DNA from: Leptolyngbya sp. SIO1E4
Lineage (GTDB): Bacteria; Cyanobacteriota; Cyanobacteriia; Phormidesmidales; Phormidesmidaceae
Assembly (NCBI GenBank): GCA_010672825.2
Contig: JAAHFU020000001.1
Span: 1,178,001-1,242,000, forward strand
Length of the DNA: 64,000 nucleotides
Direction of reading: 5' to 3'
Of the stretch, positions 21,145-27,864 are shown one piece after another. How positions within the stretch are numbered: position 1 is the first letter of the stretch; each line of letters opens with the position of its first letter. The position numbers were made by a program, and so were the translations under genes. Below the pieces are notes generated by a model that saw only the letters and a program-made list of their open reading frames with translations, did no database searches and had not been told where the DNA came from.

Positions 21145-23706
21145 TTAACCCCACAAATGCAGCACCCCATACAGCCCCCAAATCGCCAGCGGACGCAGGT
21201 AATGACAGGCACGGAAAGTGCCGAGGGCCGTAATCGCCTCAGGCGTCCGAAACTGCAAACCATAGGTATAGATTTGGTGCACCACAGCTTCCGTGATTTC
21301 CAACGCCTCATCCACCCGACCCATTTGGGCAAAAAACGTAGCCAGGCCAAAGTTAATGCCCGTCCACACCTCTAGCTGGTGAGTACCATCAGGGTCTTCA
21401 GGAGCGCCATTGGGCAAAACGCCATTGGCAACCCCCATGCGAACGCCAGACTGTACGGGTCGAAACGTTCCGGTTTGGGAGCCGATAAACTTTTGCACTT
21501 GGGGTTTGGCGTGCTGGGCAGCATAGTCATTGAACTTAACGAAGCAGGCGTCATAGATGACATCTAGAGCCGATCGCACATATTTCTCCTCAACTAAGTC
21601 AGGCAACCCCATGAGTCGGGTGCAAAACTGACCACACAGCTGATCCGCCATCACCACCTGAGAGTCGCTGCCGGTCTCCAGGCGATAGTAACGACCGTTC
21701 CACAAACGCTTGTGATACACATTGCGGCTTTGCTCCAGCCAGCGCTGATATTGAGTCACCAGAATAGGCGTATTGCCCGGGGCGCGATCAGCCACCGTGA
21801 GTACCTCCGCGATCGCGATCGCACTTTCTAAGGCTGCCATCCACAACCCCCCGCAGTAAGCACTAATCCCCTGTAGCTGCCAATCATCAAAGGTTTGATC
21901 TGGGGCACCGCCATTTTCAGGAATGCCATCACCGTCAGTATCAAAGCGCTTGAGGTATTTTAGGGTTTCCGTCACCGCAGGCCAGCAGACCGCCAGAAAG
22001 TCGATATCCGTTGCCCCCGTGAGCTGATAGGCCCGGTAAACCTGGATGACGAAATCACTGGGCAGGTCTTTCCATTGGTTGCAGTCTTGGTAGCTGGTGT
22101 AGTTGGTTTTCACAAAGGGATGCTCATTGGGCGCTCCCAGGTCGTGGGGGGTCGCCCCTTTGAGCTTGCGCGGGGCGTAGTGGTTTTCCTCGCCGACGGT
22201 GTAGTAGTAGCCAATGATGCGGGCGTGATCGTCCGCTGTGGGGATGGCGCGAGCAAAGGCCCGGATAACGGCTTTTTCCAGTTCTGGCCACAGAATTAGC
22301 GTGGCAAAGCCCCCATAGAGGCGCACATCTAAACTCTCGTACCAGCAGTAGTCAAGGCATTCCAGCACTGCAAACTGACCGACCGGATCCAGCTCAGTTG
22401 CAGCGGTCCATAGGGTGCCGCCGCTGGTGAGGTCGTAGAGTTCATTGAACAGGGCCATTTTGAACCAGTCAGGCAGGTCAGGCTGATCCAGAATGGGTTG
22501 CTGCCACTGAATGATTTGCTGGCGCCAGGTTTCATAGTTTTTCAGAGCCGTTTGGGCAATCGCCCAGGCATGGCGTCCCTCACGGCCAAAAAAGTCGGTA
22601 TAGCGGCGATACGCTGTCACCCCAGCGGCGTATTCGGTCACCGGCAAATCCCACGCCAGGGTCATCGGAATCTGACGGGTTTCGCCCGGCTGCAGCGTCA
22701 AGCGAACCGAGATCGCACACCCCACCGGCTCCCCATCCTTTGCAGGTCGATCCGTCGCGACATTGGCCAGGGAACCATCCCCGGCAAAAGTGTCCCACAG
22801 GTCGCTGCCGTCACCGGCTGGATTCCAAGCCGTGTGGTAGAAAATTTCCGTATTGGGTTGAGTCAACGTCGCGATCGCCCAGGTTCCCTCCCCTTCTTGG
22901 GGAGCCTGACCGGTCTGTGACCAGAGGCCATCCATCACACAGCCCATGATGTCGCCCGTTTGCACCAGGTGATTGCTATTACCCGCAGATTGGCCAATAG
23001 CAGGCACGTAGTCGTAGTAGGGGCTGCCATCATCCCGCTGCAAAACCTCAGGAGATTTCTCCGTATTGGTAAACCAGCCCACCATATTCTGCCAGCTCAG
23101 CAAAATACTCAGGGTAATGGGGTGCGCCGTCGGATTGTGCGCCGTCCACAGAAACACCGCGACTGGATAACTCGCTTCTTGATAGTTGTGAGCCCAGATC
23201 GGAGAAAACTGCTCGCAGATCAGCTCAGCGTTGAATACATTTTTGTAGACATCCCAACTACGGGGGTAGAGGGCGTGGTAGGTGCCAGTGTTAGGGGCAG
23301 CAGGGGCGGCAGAATTTTGAATTGCGGATTTTGGATTTTGAATTGCTTCTGCCTTCTGCCTTCCGCCTTCTTTCGGATACCACTGCCAGCGCTCCAATGT
23401 TCCGTCAGTTGGGGCTTCGGTGGAGAGAGCATAGGTTTGGCTCTGGTCGGCAGCTTGCTCAAAAAGGCTGAATTGACAGGCGGGAAAGGGTTGAAAAACA
23501 TGCTCGCCGCCGTCGAGGTGCCAGAGGTTAAAGTCGCCCCGGGGCGATCGCCCAATACAGCCTGCGCCAAAACCTCCGAGGGGTGCCCCATGGTGGGGGC
23601 CGTCGTCCAAATTGCTGGCGTAGCGAACAATGTAGGCATGCTCCCACCCTTGACCGATGGGATGTTGCCAGGTGTAGGGGGGAATTGGGGAAGGAGGTGC
23701 TGCCAT
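21145..23706 (-). CDS. GH116 glucosylceramidase/beta-glucosidase-like protein
   Basis: An 853-residue protein of the GBA2 (non-lysosomal glucosylceramidase) family. The N-terminal beta-sandwich domain begins with GAPLGGFGAGCIGRSPRGDF, and the C-terminal (alpha/alpha)6 barrel carries the expected nucleophile Glu422 in FNELYDLTSGGTLW and the acid/base Asp607 in PDQTFDDWQLQG. Substrate in cyanobacteria is uncertain; glucosides of lipids or sterols are possible. There is no signal peptide, so it is likely cytosolic. Residues about 112-138 are a repeat-derived insertion absent from the conserved fold. The stop codon is only 13 bp from the CRISPR array, and the gene runs toward it. Confidence 0.9.
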   Translation of the reverse strand: MAAPPSPIPPYTWQHPIGQGWEHAYIVRYASNLDDGPHHGAPLGGFGAGCIGRSPRGDFNLWHLDGGEHVFQPFPACQFSLFEQAADQSQTYALSTEAPTDGTLERWQWYPKEGGRQKAEAIQNPKSAIQNSAAPAAPNTGTYHALYPRSWDVYKNVFNAELICEQFSPIWAHNYQEASYPVAVFLWTAHNPTAHPITLSILLSWQNMVGWFTNTEKSPEVLQRDDGSPYYDYVPAIGQSAGNSNHLVQTGDIMGCVMDGLWSQTGQAPQEGEGTWAIATLTQPNTEIFYHTAWNPAGDGSDLWDTFAGDGSLANVATDRPAKDGEPVGCAISVRLTLQPGETRQIPMTLAWDLPVTEYAAGVTAYRRYTDFFGREGRHAWAIAQTALKNYETWRQQIIQWQQPILDQPDLPDWFKMALFNELYDLTSGGTLWTAATELDPVGQFAVLECLDYCWYESLDVRLYGGFATLILWPELEKAVIRAFARAIPTADDHARIIGYYYTVGEENHYAPRKLKGATPHDLGAPNEHPFVKTNYTSYQDCNQWKDLPSDFVIQVYRAYQLTGATDIDFLAVCWPAVTETLKYLKRFDTDGDGIPENGGAPDQTFDDWQLQGISAYCGGLWMAALESAIAIAEVLTVADRAPGNTPILVTQYQRWLEQSRNVYHKRLWNGRYYRLETGSDSQVVMADQLCGQFCTRLMGLPDLVEEKYVRSALDVIYDACFVKFNDYAAQHAKPQVQKFIGSQTGTFRPVQSGVRMGVANGVLPNGAPEDPDGTHQLEVWTGINFGLATFFAQMGRVDEALEITEAVVHQIYTYGLQFRTPEAITALGTFRACHYLRPLAIWGLYGVLHLWG
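23293..23373 (-). repeat. Repeat-derived in-frame insertion inside the GH116 gene
   Basis: The plus strand reads TTGAATTGCGGATTTTGG followed by TTGAATTGCTTCTGCC and further CTTCTGCC/CTTCCGCC heptamers, the same type of sequence that ends the intergenic R2 repeats. On the coding strand it gives EGGRQKAEAIQNPKSAIQNS, a low-complexity linker between WQWYPK and the conserved GTYHALYPRSW. It keeps the frame open. Confidence 0.65.
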
Positions 23707-23864
23707 GGTGCCTGACTCTAAACGCCCGCGAATGCACCCTCAATAGTAGGGGGTGGCGGGTTCAGTGCGGAACAGATTATGGCTTTGTATTTTCCATCCG
23801 AACAGTAGGTGAGTGTCTTGACCATGCTGTACGCGGCTGCAATCTTGTTTGCTTTAGCAACAAT

Positions 23865-23917
23865 AAAAAGGTGCGTTACGGCAACTGCCTCGCAGCACAC
23901 CTTTTACGCACCTTTTT
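23865..23917. repeat. REP-like inverted repeat (GGTGCGT family)
   Basis: AAAAAGGTGCGT (23865-23876) and ACGCACCTTTTT (23906-23917) are perfect 12-bp inverted arms around a 29-nt loop rich in GC. GGTGCGTTACG...ACGCACC elements are common dispersed hairpins in cyanobacteria. Placed between the starts and ends of neighbouring genes (gap 23707-24063), it could also terminate the CBS transcript coming from the right, since T or A runs flank it on both strands. Confidence 0.55.
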
Positions 23918-23927
23918 AGAGATATCT

Positions 23928-24048
23928 AATACCAATTCTCCAAATCAGCGCTACACATCACCACCCCACCGCCTGCGGCACCTCCCCTTGGCAAGGGGAG
24001 GCTAGGAGGGGTCTGATCTGTAGCTTTAGCAACGAGAACTGGGATAAA
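23928..24048 (-). repeat. Dispersed repeat family R3, copy b (inverted relative to copy a)
   Basis: The reverse complement matches 3443-3561 nearly throughout, including the CAGATCAGACCCC block, a 21-bp palindrome made of CCTCCCCTTG and CAAGGGGAGG, and the TAATACCAATTCTCC end. It lies just past the end of the CBS gene. No gene is seen in the gap 23707-24063. Confidence 0.7.
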
Positions 24049-24063
24049 CCGTATCGGAATAGC

Positions 24064-24519
24064 CTAATCGTCGTAAATACGCGCTTCTGGCGCATTGGGG
24101 TTTTCTTCGCAATACAGCTCAAAGCTGGTCTTGGGTTTTTCAACAAAGTCGCTTTTTTTCAGAATGTCGCTGATAGAAATCACGCCCAGCAGTCCCCCTT
24201 TGATGACTGGCGCCCGACGAATGCGCGTCTGAGCAAATAAGCGCGCCACATACTCAACCCCTAGTTCCGGGTTCACCACAATGCAGGGTTTAGTCATGAT
24301 TTCATAAACCCGCATTTGCTTAGGGTCATGGCCAAACGCAGCGACCTTATAGATAATGTCCGTTTCGGTTACCATCCCGTAGGGATCAGCCCCATAACGG
24401 GGTTCCACGATCAAGGCTCGCAAGCCTTTTTCTTTCATTAATTTGACCGCTTCCGCAATGGTGGCCGAGCCGCGAATCGTGACCACATCTTGGGTCATAA
24501 TATCTTCTGCTTTCATCAT
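24064..24519 (-). CDS. CBS-pair protein with remnant CP12 tail
   Basis: A 151-residue protein with two CBS motifs (about 1-62 and 70-128), nearly identical to the first 130 residues of the neighbouring CBS-CP12 protein. CBS pairs bind adenine nucleotides or SAM. After FVEKPK the sequence jumps straight to a short tail, FELYCEENPNAPEARIYDD, which is recognisably the CP12 C-terminus but has lost about 50 residues including the N-terminal cysteine pair and the AWDAVEEL motif, and has Ala where the last CP12 cysteine normally sits. It is therefore a decayed tandem duplicate, or a nucleotide sensor that no longer forms CP12 disulfides. It may form mixed oligomers with its neighbour. It lies 94 bp downstream of that gene. 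Confidence 0.85.
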   Translation of the reverse strand: MMKAEDIMTQDVVTIRGSATIAEAVKLMKEKGLRALIVEPRYGADPYGMVTETDIIYKVAAFGHDPKQMRVYEIMTKPCIVVNPELGVEYVARLFAQTRIRRAPVIKGGLLGVISISDILKKSDFVEKPKTSFELYCEENPNAPEARIYDD

Positions 24520-24557
24520 GGGATTTTGCCCTCCTCATAAAGTCTCAAACAAGCGAT

Positions 24558-24613
24558 TTAATCTTCATAAATTCGGCATTCTTCAGCGTCAGGATGCTCT
24601 TCGCAGTAGGTTT
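24558..24613 (-). other. Out-of-frame C-terminal end of the CP12 domain
   Basis: In the -1 frame relative to the upstream CBS-CP12 gene the sequence continues DKASLETYCEEHPDAEECR and ends IYED followed by TAA at 24560-24558. This is the canonical CP12 C-terminus with its second cysteine pair (Cys190/Cys199 in the combined protein) and the acidic tail that enters the GAPDH active site. Conservation of this unread segment argues that it is still made. Confidence 0.8.
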
Positions 24614-25171
24614 CTAGAGAGGCTTTATCCTTTTTTTTTTACGCTGATCTGCCGCCACCATTTGCAGTTCTTCAACCGCATCCCAAGCGGCTGCACAAGC
24701 CGGTGAGGTATCCCCTTGCTCCTTACAAATAGCGCGGGCTTCTTCACGGGCCACTTCAATGCGATCTTCGATGAAAAGCTGTTTGGGCTTTTCAACAAAG
24801 TCACTCTTGCGCAGAATATCGCTGATGGAGATCACGCCGAGGAGGCTGCCTTTAATCACAGGCGCACGCCGAATTCGAGTCTGAGCAAATAACCGAGCGA
24901 CGTATTCAACCCCTAATTCTGGATTGACCACCACACAGGGTTTGGTCATAATTTCATAGACCCGCATGGCCTTAGGATCATGGCCAAAGGCTGCAACCTT
25001 ATAGATAATGTCGGTCTCACTAACAATTCCATAGGGGTCTGCTTCATAGCGGGGCTCGACAATGAGTGCCCGCAGCCCCTTTTCCTTCATCAATTTCACG
25101 GCCTCTGCAACCGTGGCAGAACCGCGAATGGTGACCACATCTTGGGTCATAATGTCTGCTGCTTTCATCAT
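24614..25171 (-). CDS. CBS-CP12 fusion protein, zero-frame product truncated at a poly(A) run
   Basis: The zero frame encodes 185 residues: two CBS motifs (about 1-128) followed by a CP12 domain (about 133 onward) with the cysteine pair Cys149/Cys159 and the CP12 signature AWDAVEELQ. CP12 is the redox-controlled linker that holds GAPDH and phosphoribulokinase in an inactive complex; CBS-CP12 fusions are known from cyanobacteria. The coding strand then has a run of ten A (24631-24640) after GCGT, and the zero frame ends RIKPL-stop. Reading in the -1 frame from this run gives the missing CP12 end (see 24558-24613), total 204 residues. Whether this is slippage, programmed frameshifting, a mutation or a sequencing error cannot be told from one sequence. 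Confidence 0.88.
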   Translation of the reverse strand: MMKAADIMTQDVVTIRGSATVAEAVKLMKEKGLRALIVEPRYEADPYGIVSETDIIYKVAAFGHDPKAMRVYEIMTKPCVVVNPELGVEYVARLFAQTRIRRAPVIKGSLLGVISISDILRKSDFVEKPKQLFIEDRIEVAREEARAICKEQGDTSPACAAAWDAVEELQMVAADQRKKKRIKPL

Positions 25172-25297
25172 GGGAAGTTAGGTGTGTTGGAAATGTGAGT
25201 GGATTATGGATTTAGACAACGGAATTAAACAGATATCGGCCCTACTCAGGCAGAAACGTCTAGCTTTAATCATCTGCTAGACGTTCAGACTCAAATG

Positions 25298-25374
25298 CCT
25301 GATTCAGCTGAGTCTAGGGCATTTGGATCAAGGCAGGGGCTCGGGGGCGCTTTCTCCAAATGCAAACCGCTATA
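25298..25374 (+). repeat. Diverged R1-like repeat upstream of CBS-CP12
   Basis: It shares the layout GCCTGATTCAGCTGAGTC, GGATCAAGGCAGGGG and a CAAACCGCTATA end with the R1 element but is shorter and lacks the GGGTCTA core. It contains its own perfect inverted repeat, GCATTTGGA (25319-25327) and TCCAAATGC (25355-25363). It lies between the zinc-ribbon gene and CBS-CP12 and could act as a terminator or leader structure. Confidence 0.5.
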
Positions 25375-25382
25375 GGCATGGG

Positions 25383-25649
25383 TTAAACCATGCTTTTTGA
25401 TATCTGAATCTTATGTTCTGCCAGAGGCAGAATTTTTGAGCGCTCGGCGAGGCAATGGCCACTCAATTGACCGGGGGCATAGGCTTCGATCACTCTACCG
25501 GTTGGCAAACTCATCACCATCAAGTAGTCACAGACAGAACAGGCCGTTTGGATCACGTGTTCACCCTTCGAACCCTGATGATCGTTTAAGCGCTGACGCT
25601 CTGCGAAGCTGCCACAATTGGGACATCGCACTCGTTGAATAGTTGGCAT
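25383..25649 (-). CDS. Small zinc-ribbon protein, function unknown
   Basis: An 88-residue protein starting MPTIQRVRCPNCGS. The frame is open 14 codons further upstream, but the ATG at 25649 has an AGAGG site at the right distance. Two cysteine pairs, Cys9/Cys12 and Cys37/Cys40 (CSVCDY), form a typical zinc ribbon; the C-terminal half is polar and unassigned. It lies downstream of a thioredoxin gene on the same strand (72 bp gap), in a cluster of redox and nucleotide-sensing genes. Family assignment beyond zinc ribbon is not possible here. Confidence 0.75.
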   Translation of the reverse strand: MPTIQRVRCPNCGSFAERQRLNDHQGSKGEHVIQTACSVCDYLMVMSLPTGRVIEAYAPGQLSGHCLAERSKILPLAEHKIQISKSMV

Positions 25650-25721
25650 AGCAGAACCTCTGCAAGTCAGGGACGCATGTGTTGAAGCCAATGCATTGAA
25701 ATGCGGGATGCAAGTTGTTAT

Positions 25722-26045
25722 TTACAGCAGCCGGTCTACTTCACCGCTGAAAGATTCATAGGGCTTCACCCCAATCAGGGTTTCCATTAACTCACCGGCT
25801 TTAAAGAACATGACCGCTGGGATGCTGGTAATGCCAAAGCGTTTAGCAATGGTTTTATTCGAATCGAGATCTAACTTAAAAACCTTGGCGCGATCGCCAT
25901 ATTCATCCGCTAATTGATCCATCAAAGGTGCAACCATTTTGCAGGGGCCGCACCAAGTTGCCGTACAGTCCACCACTAATACGGCTTCATTAGCAAGCAG
26001 CGAATCAAACTCAGTTTCATCTTGAATATAGGTCGCCGTACCCAT
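25722..26045 (-). CDS. Thioredoxin
   Basis: A 107-residue single-domain thioredoxin with the active site WCGPC at residues 31-35 and the cis-proline in TSIPAVMFF. An additional cysteine, Cys27 in DCTATWCGPC, lies just before the active site and could allow a regulatory disulfide. It lies 30 bp downstream of a ferredoxin gene and upstream of the zinc-ribbon and CBS-CP12 genes, all on the minus strand. Thioredoxins reduce CP12 disulfides, so its position next to a CP12 fusion gene is suggestive. It may be m- or x/y-type; the exact class was not determined. Confidence 0.93.
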   Translation of the reverse strand: MGTATYIQDETEFDSLLANEAVLVVDCTATWCGPCKMVAPLMDQLADEYGDRAKVFKLDLDSNKTIAKRFGITSIPAVMFFKAGELMETLIGVKPYESFSGEVDRLL

Positions 26046-26075
26046 CTCTAAACTCTCCTCATTGACGATGTGCGT

Positions 26076-26372
26076 TTAGTACAAATTTTCTTCTTGATGC
26101 GTCTGAATCGTGCAGTCAGAGAGCGGGTAGGCGACACAGGTCAGCACAAACCCAGCATCTAGCTGATCACCATCTAAAAACGCTTGCTCCGACTGATCCA
26201 CTTTGCCAGAAATCAGCTTACCTGCACAGGTCGAACAGGAGCCTGAACGACAGGAAATCGGTAAATCAATATCCTGCTCTTCTGCCGCCTCAAAAATGTA
26301 CTGATCTTCTGGAACCTCTAGCGTGACATCTAGTCCATCATCATTAATCAGCTTTACGGTGTAAGTTGCCAT
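26076..26372 (-). CDS. [2Fe-2S] plant-type ferredoxin
   Basis: A 98-residue ferredoxin beginning [20 protein letters not shown]. The cluster ligands Cys41, Cys46, Cys49 and Cys79 are in CRSGSCSTC and [11 protein letters not shown]. Ser replaces the more usual Ala in CRAGACSTC, found in some alternative ferredoxins, so it may not be the main photosynthetic PetF. The frame extends seven codons upstream, but ATG 26372 matches the family start. It is followed after 30 bp by thioredoxin, so the two are probably cotranscribed. Confidence 0.93.
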   Translation of the reverse strand: MATYTVKLINDDGLDVTLEVPEDQYIFEAAEEQDIDLPISCRSGSCSTCAGKLISGKVDQSEQAFLDGDQLDAGFVLTCVAYPLSDCTIQTHQEENLY

Positions 26373-26565
26373 AAATCTATCTCTCAAACTCAATGACTGA
26401 AGGTGATTTCTAAGGAAGAAAATACCGATTGCCTTAGGGCAGATTTGGCTAGAAGCGAGTGCCCATCATCGAGCAAAGCGTTCAAACCCTGCTAGCACCG
26501 GTAATTTGTTGCCTGCCCTAAACGATTGGCCCATTTCTGCCGACTGCAGCGTCAGCGCCTGACAC

Positions 26566-27138
26566 CTAAGCCAGTACGCTGTGCTGGTTTTGCAGGAGTG
26601 ATTCTTGCAGGGTATTGGCGACCTCATCCAACGCGTAATTGCCATTAATCGCTGTGAGGCAATTCCGTCGCTGGTAAAAGTCAATCAAGGGCGCGGTATC
26701 TTCTCGATAAACTTCCAAGCGTCGGCGAATGGTTTCTTCGGTATCATCTAGCCGCCCTCTGGCCAGCATCCGCTCAACTAAATGTTCAGGGGTGACCTCA
26801 AAATAAACCACCGTCGGGTGGGGGTGTCGAACGATCTCTAATAACTCGTCTAAGGCCTGGGCCTGGGAAAGGGTGCGCGGAAACCCGTCTAAAATCCAGC
26901 CTGACTTCATATCTGGCGCGCTAAAGCGCTCACGCATCAGAGCCATGACTAAAATATCGGGCACTAACTCCCCAGCTTCTACATGGGTGCGCGCCTGGAT
27001 CCCAAGGGAGGTTTTGCCTGCGATCTCCTGCCGTAAAATATCCCCCGTAGAAATGTGAGGAATATGCCAGCGCTCTGCGAGAATGCTGGCCTGAGTCCCT
27101 TTACCAGCACCAGGGGGGCCTAAGAAAATAAACTGCAT
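26566..27138 (-). CDS. adk: Adenylate kinase
   Basis: A 190-residue enzyme catalysing 2 ADP to ATP plus AMP. The P-loop GPPGAGKGT is at residues 7-15, the AMP-binding segment ISTGDILR follows, and DGFPRTLSQAQALD is the family signature. The LID is the short form, without zinc cysteines, as is usual for cyanobacteria. It is the most upstream minus-strand gene of a run that includes ferredoxin, thioredoxin and the two CBS proteins; the CBS domains of the latter are likely to sense the adenylates this enzyme balances. The 193-bp gap to ferredoxin suggests a separate promoter there. Confidence 0.95.
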   Translation of the reverse strand: MQFIFLGPPGAGKGTQASILAERWHIPHISTGDILRQEIAGKTSLGIQARTHVEAGELVPDILVMALMRERFSAPDMKSGWILDGFPRTLSQAQALDELLEIVRHPHPTVVYFEVTPEHLVERMLARGRLDDTEETIRRRLEVYREDTAPLIDFYQRRNCLTAINGNYALDEVANTLQESLLQNQHSVLA

Positions 27139-27181
27139 CGCTTAAATTAAGAGATTGATAAACTAAGGGGAGGATCGCAAA

Positions 27182-27595
27182 TTGTTAACAGGGATGAGTG
27201 CCGAACACGCTAAACATCACGAAATTCGGGAGAGGCTTGAGCGGGGGAGACGCGCCAAAGCAAGCAACGGAGGCTATGCTGGCTACGGCTCACCGGCCTT
27301 TGGACAACAGTCAGTCAACGGCCAGCTCGTGGACAATCCAGTAGAATGCCAAATTATCGAGCTGATTCGCCGCCACCATAAGTCCGGCAAGTCTCTACAG
27401 AAAATCGCGGATTGGCTCAACCAGAAAGGCTACACGACCAAGCGAGGGCAGGCTTGGCAGCGTATTTCCGTCAAGCGAGTCTTGGATCGACTCTATGGAA
27501 AATCGCCCAGAGTTCGCGGTGTAAACCCCCAAACTCAACCCAGTTTGAAAACAACATCCCTACCCTCGACCCATGAAACTGCTGACAACCGTTAG
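27182..27595 (+). CDS. Orphan recombinase-type C-terminal domain protein
   Basis: A 137-residue protein resembling the Recombinase (PF07508-type) region of large serine recombinases: RLERGRRAKASNGGYAGYGS, IIELIRRHHKSGKSLQKIAD and WLNQKGYTTKRGQAWQRISV, a helix-turn-helix-like DNA-binding segment. The N-terminal resolvase catalytic domain is absent, and upstream sequence runs straight into adk, which is divergent, so this is not a simple cut gene. A strong AAGGGGAGG at 27165-27173 lies 8 bp from the TTG at 27182 but 20 bp from the first ATG (27194), so TTG is the likely start. It could be a domesticated DNA-binding protein; no att site was seen. Confidence 0.65.
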   Translation: MLTGMSAEHAKHHEIRERLERGRRAKASNGGYAGYGSPAFGQQSVNGQLVDNPVECQIIELIRRHHKSGKSLQKIADWLNQKGYTTKRGQAWQRISVKRVLDRLYGKSPRVRGVNPQTQPSLKTTSLPSTHETADNR

Positions 27596-27864
27596 AGCCT
27601 TAAAGCTTGACTTGCCAGCAGTTTTGCGACCTTATCTGTAACACCCCTTTATTATATACCTCAATCTGATAAAAGTATTTACACAATTAGGGTTTCCTAT
27701 GGTAAGGCGTTACATCCCTCTTAAGCGATGGGTAAGCCAATGCTTTAGGATGACTCAGACTTGTTCGATGATGCGATCGCCATCATGCTGAAAAGGTTAT
27801 CGATATTCTTGAGAGAGAATCGTCATTCTTTTCAGCTCTGCCCCGCAGCGTGCTGAGTAGCGCC

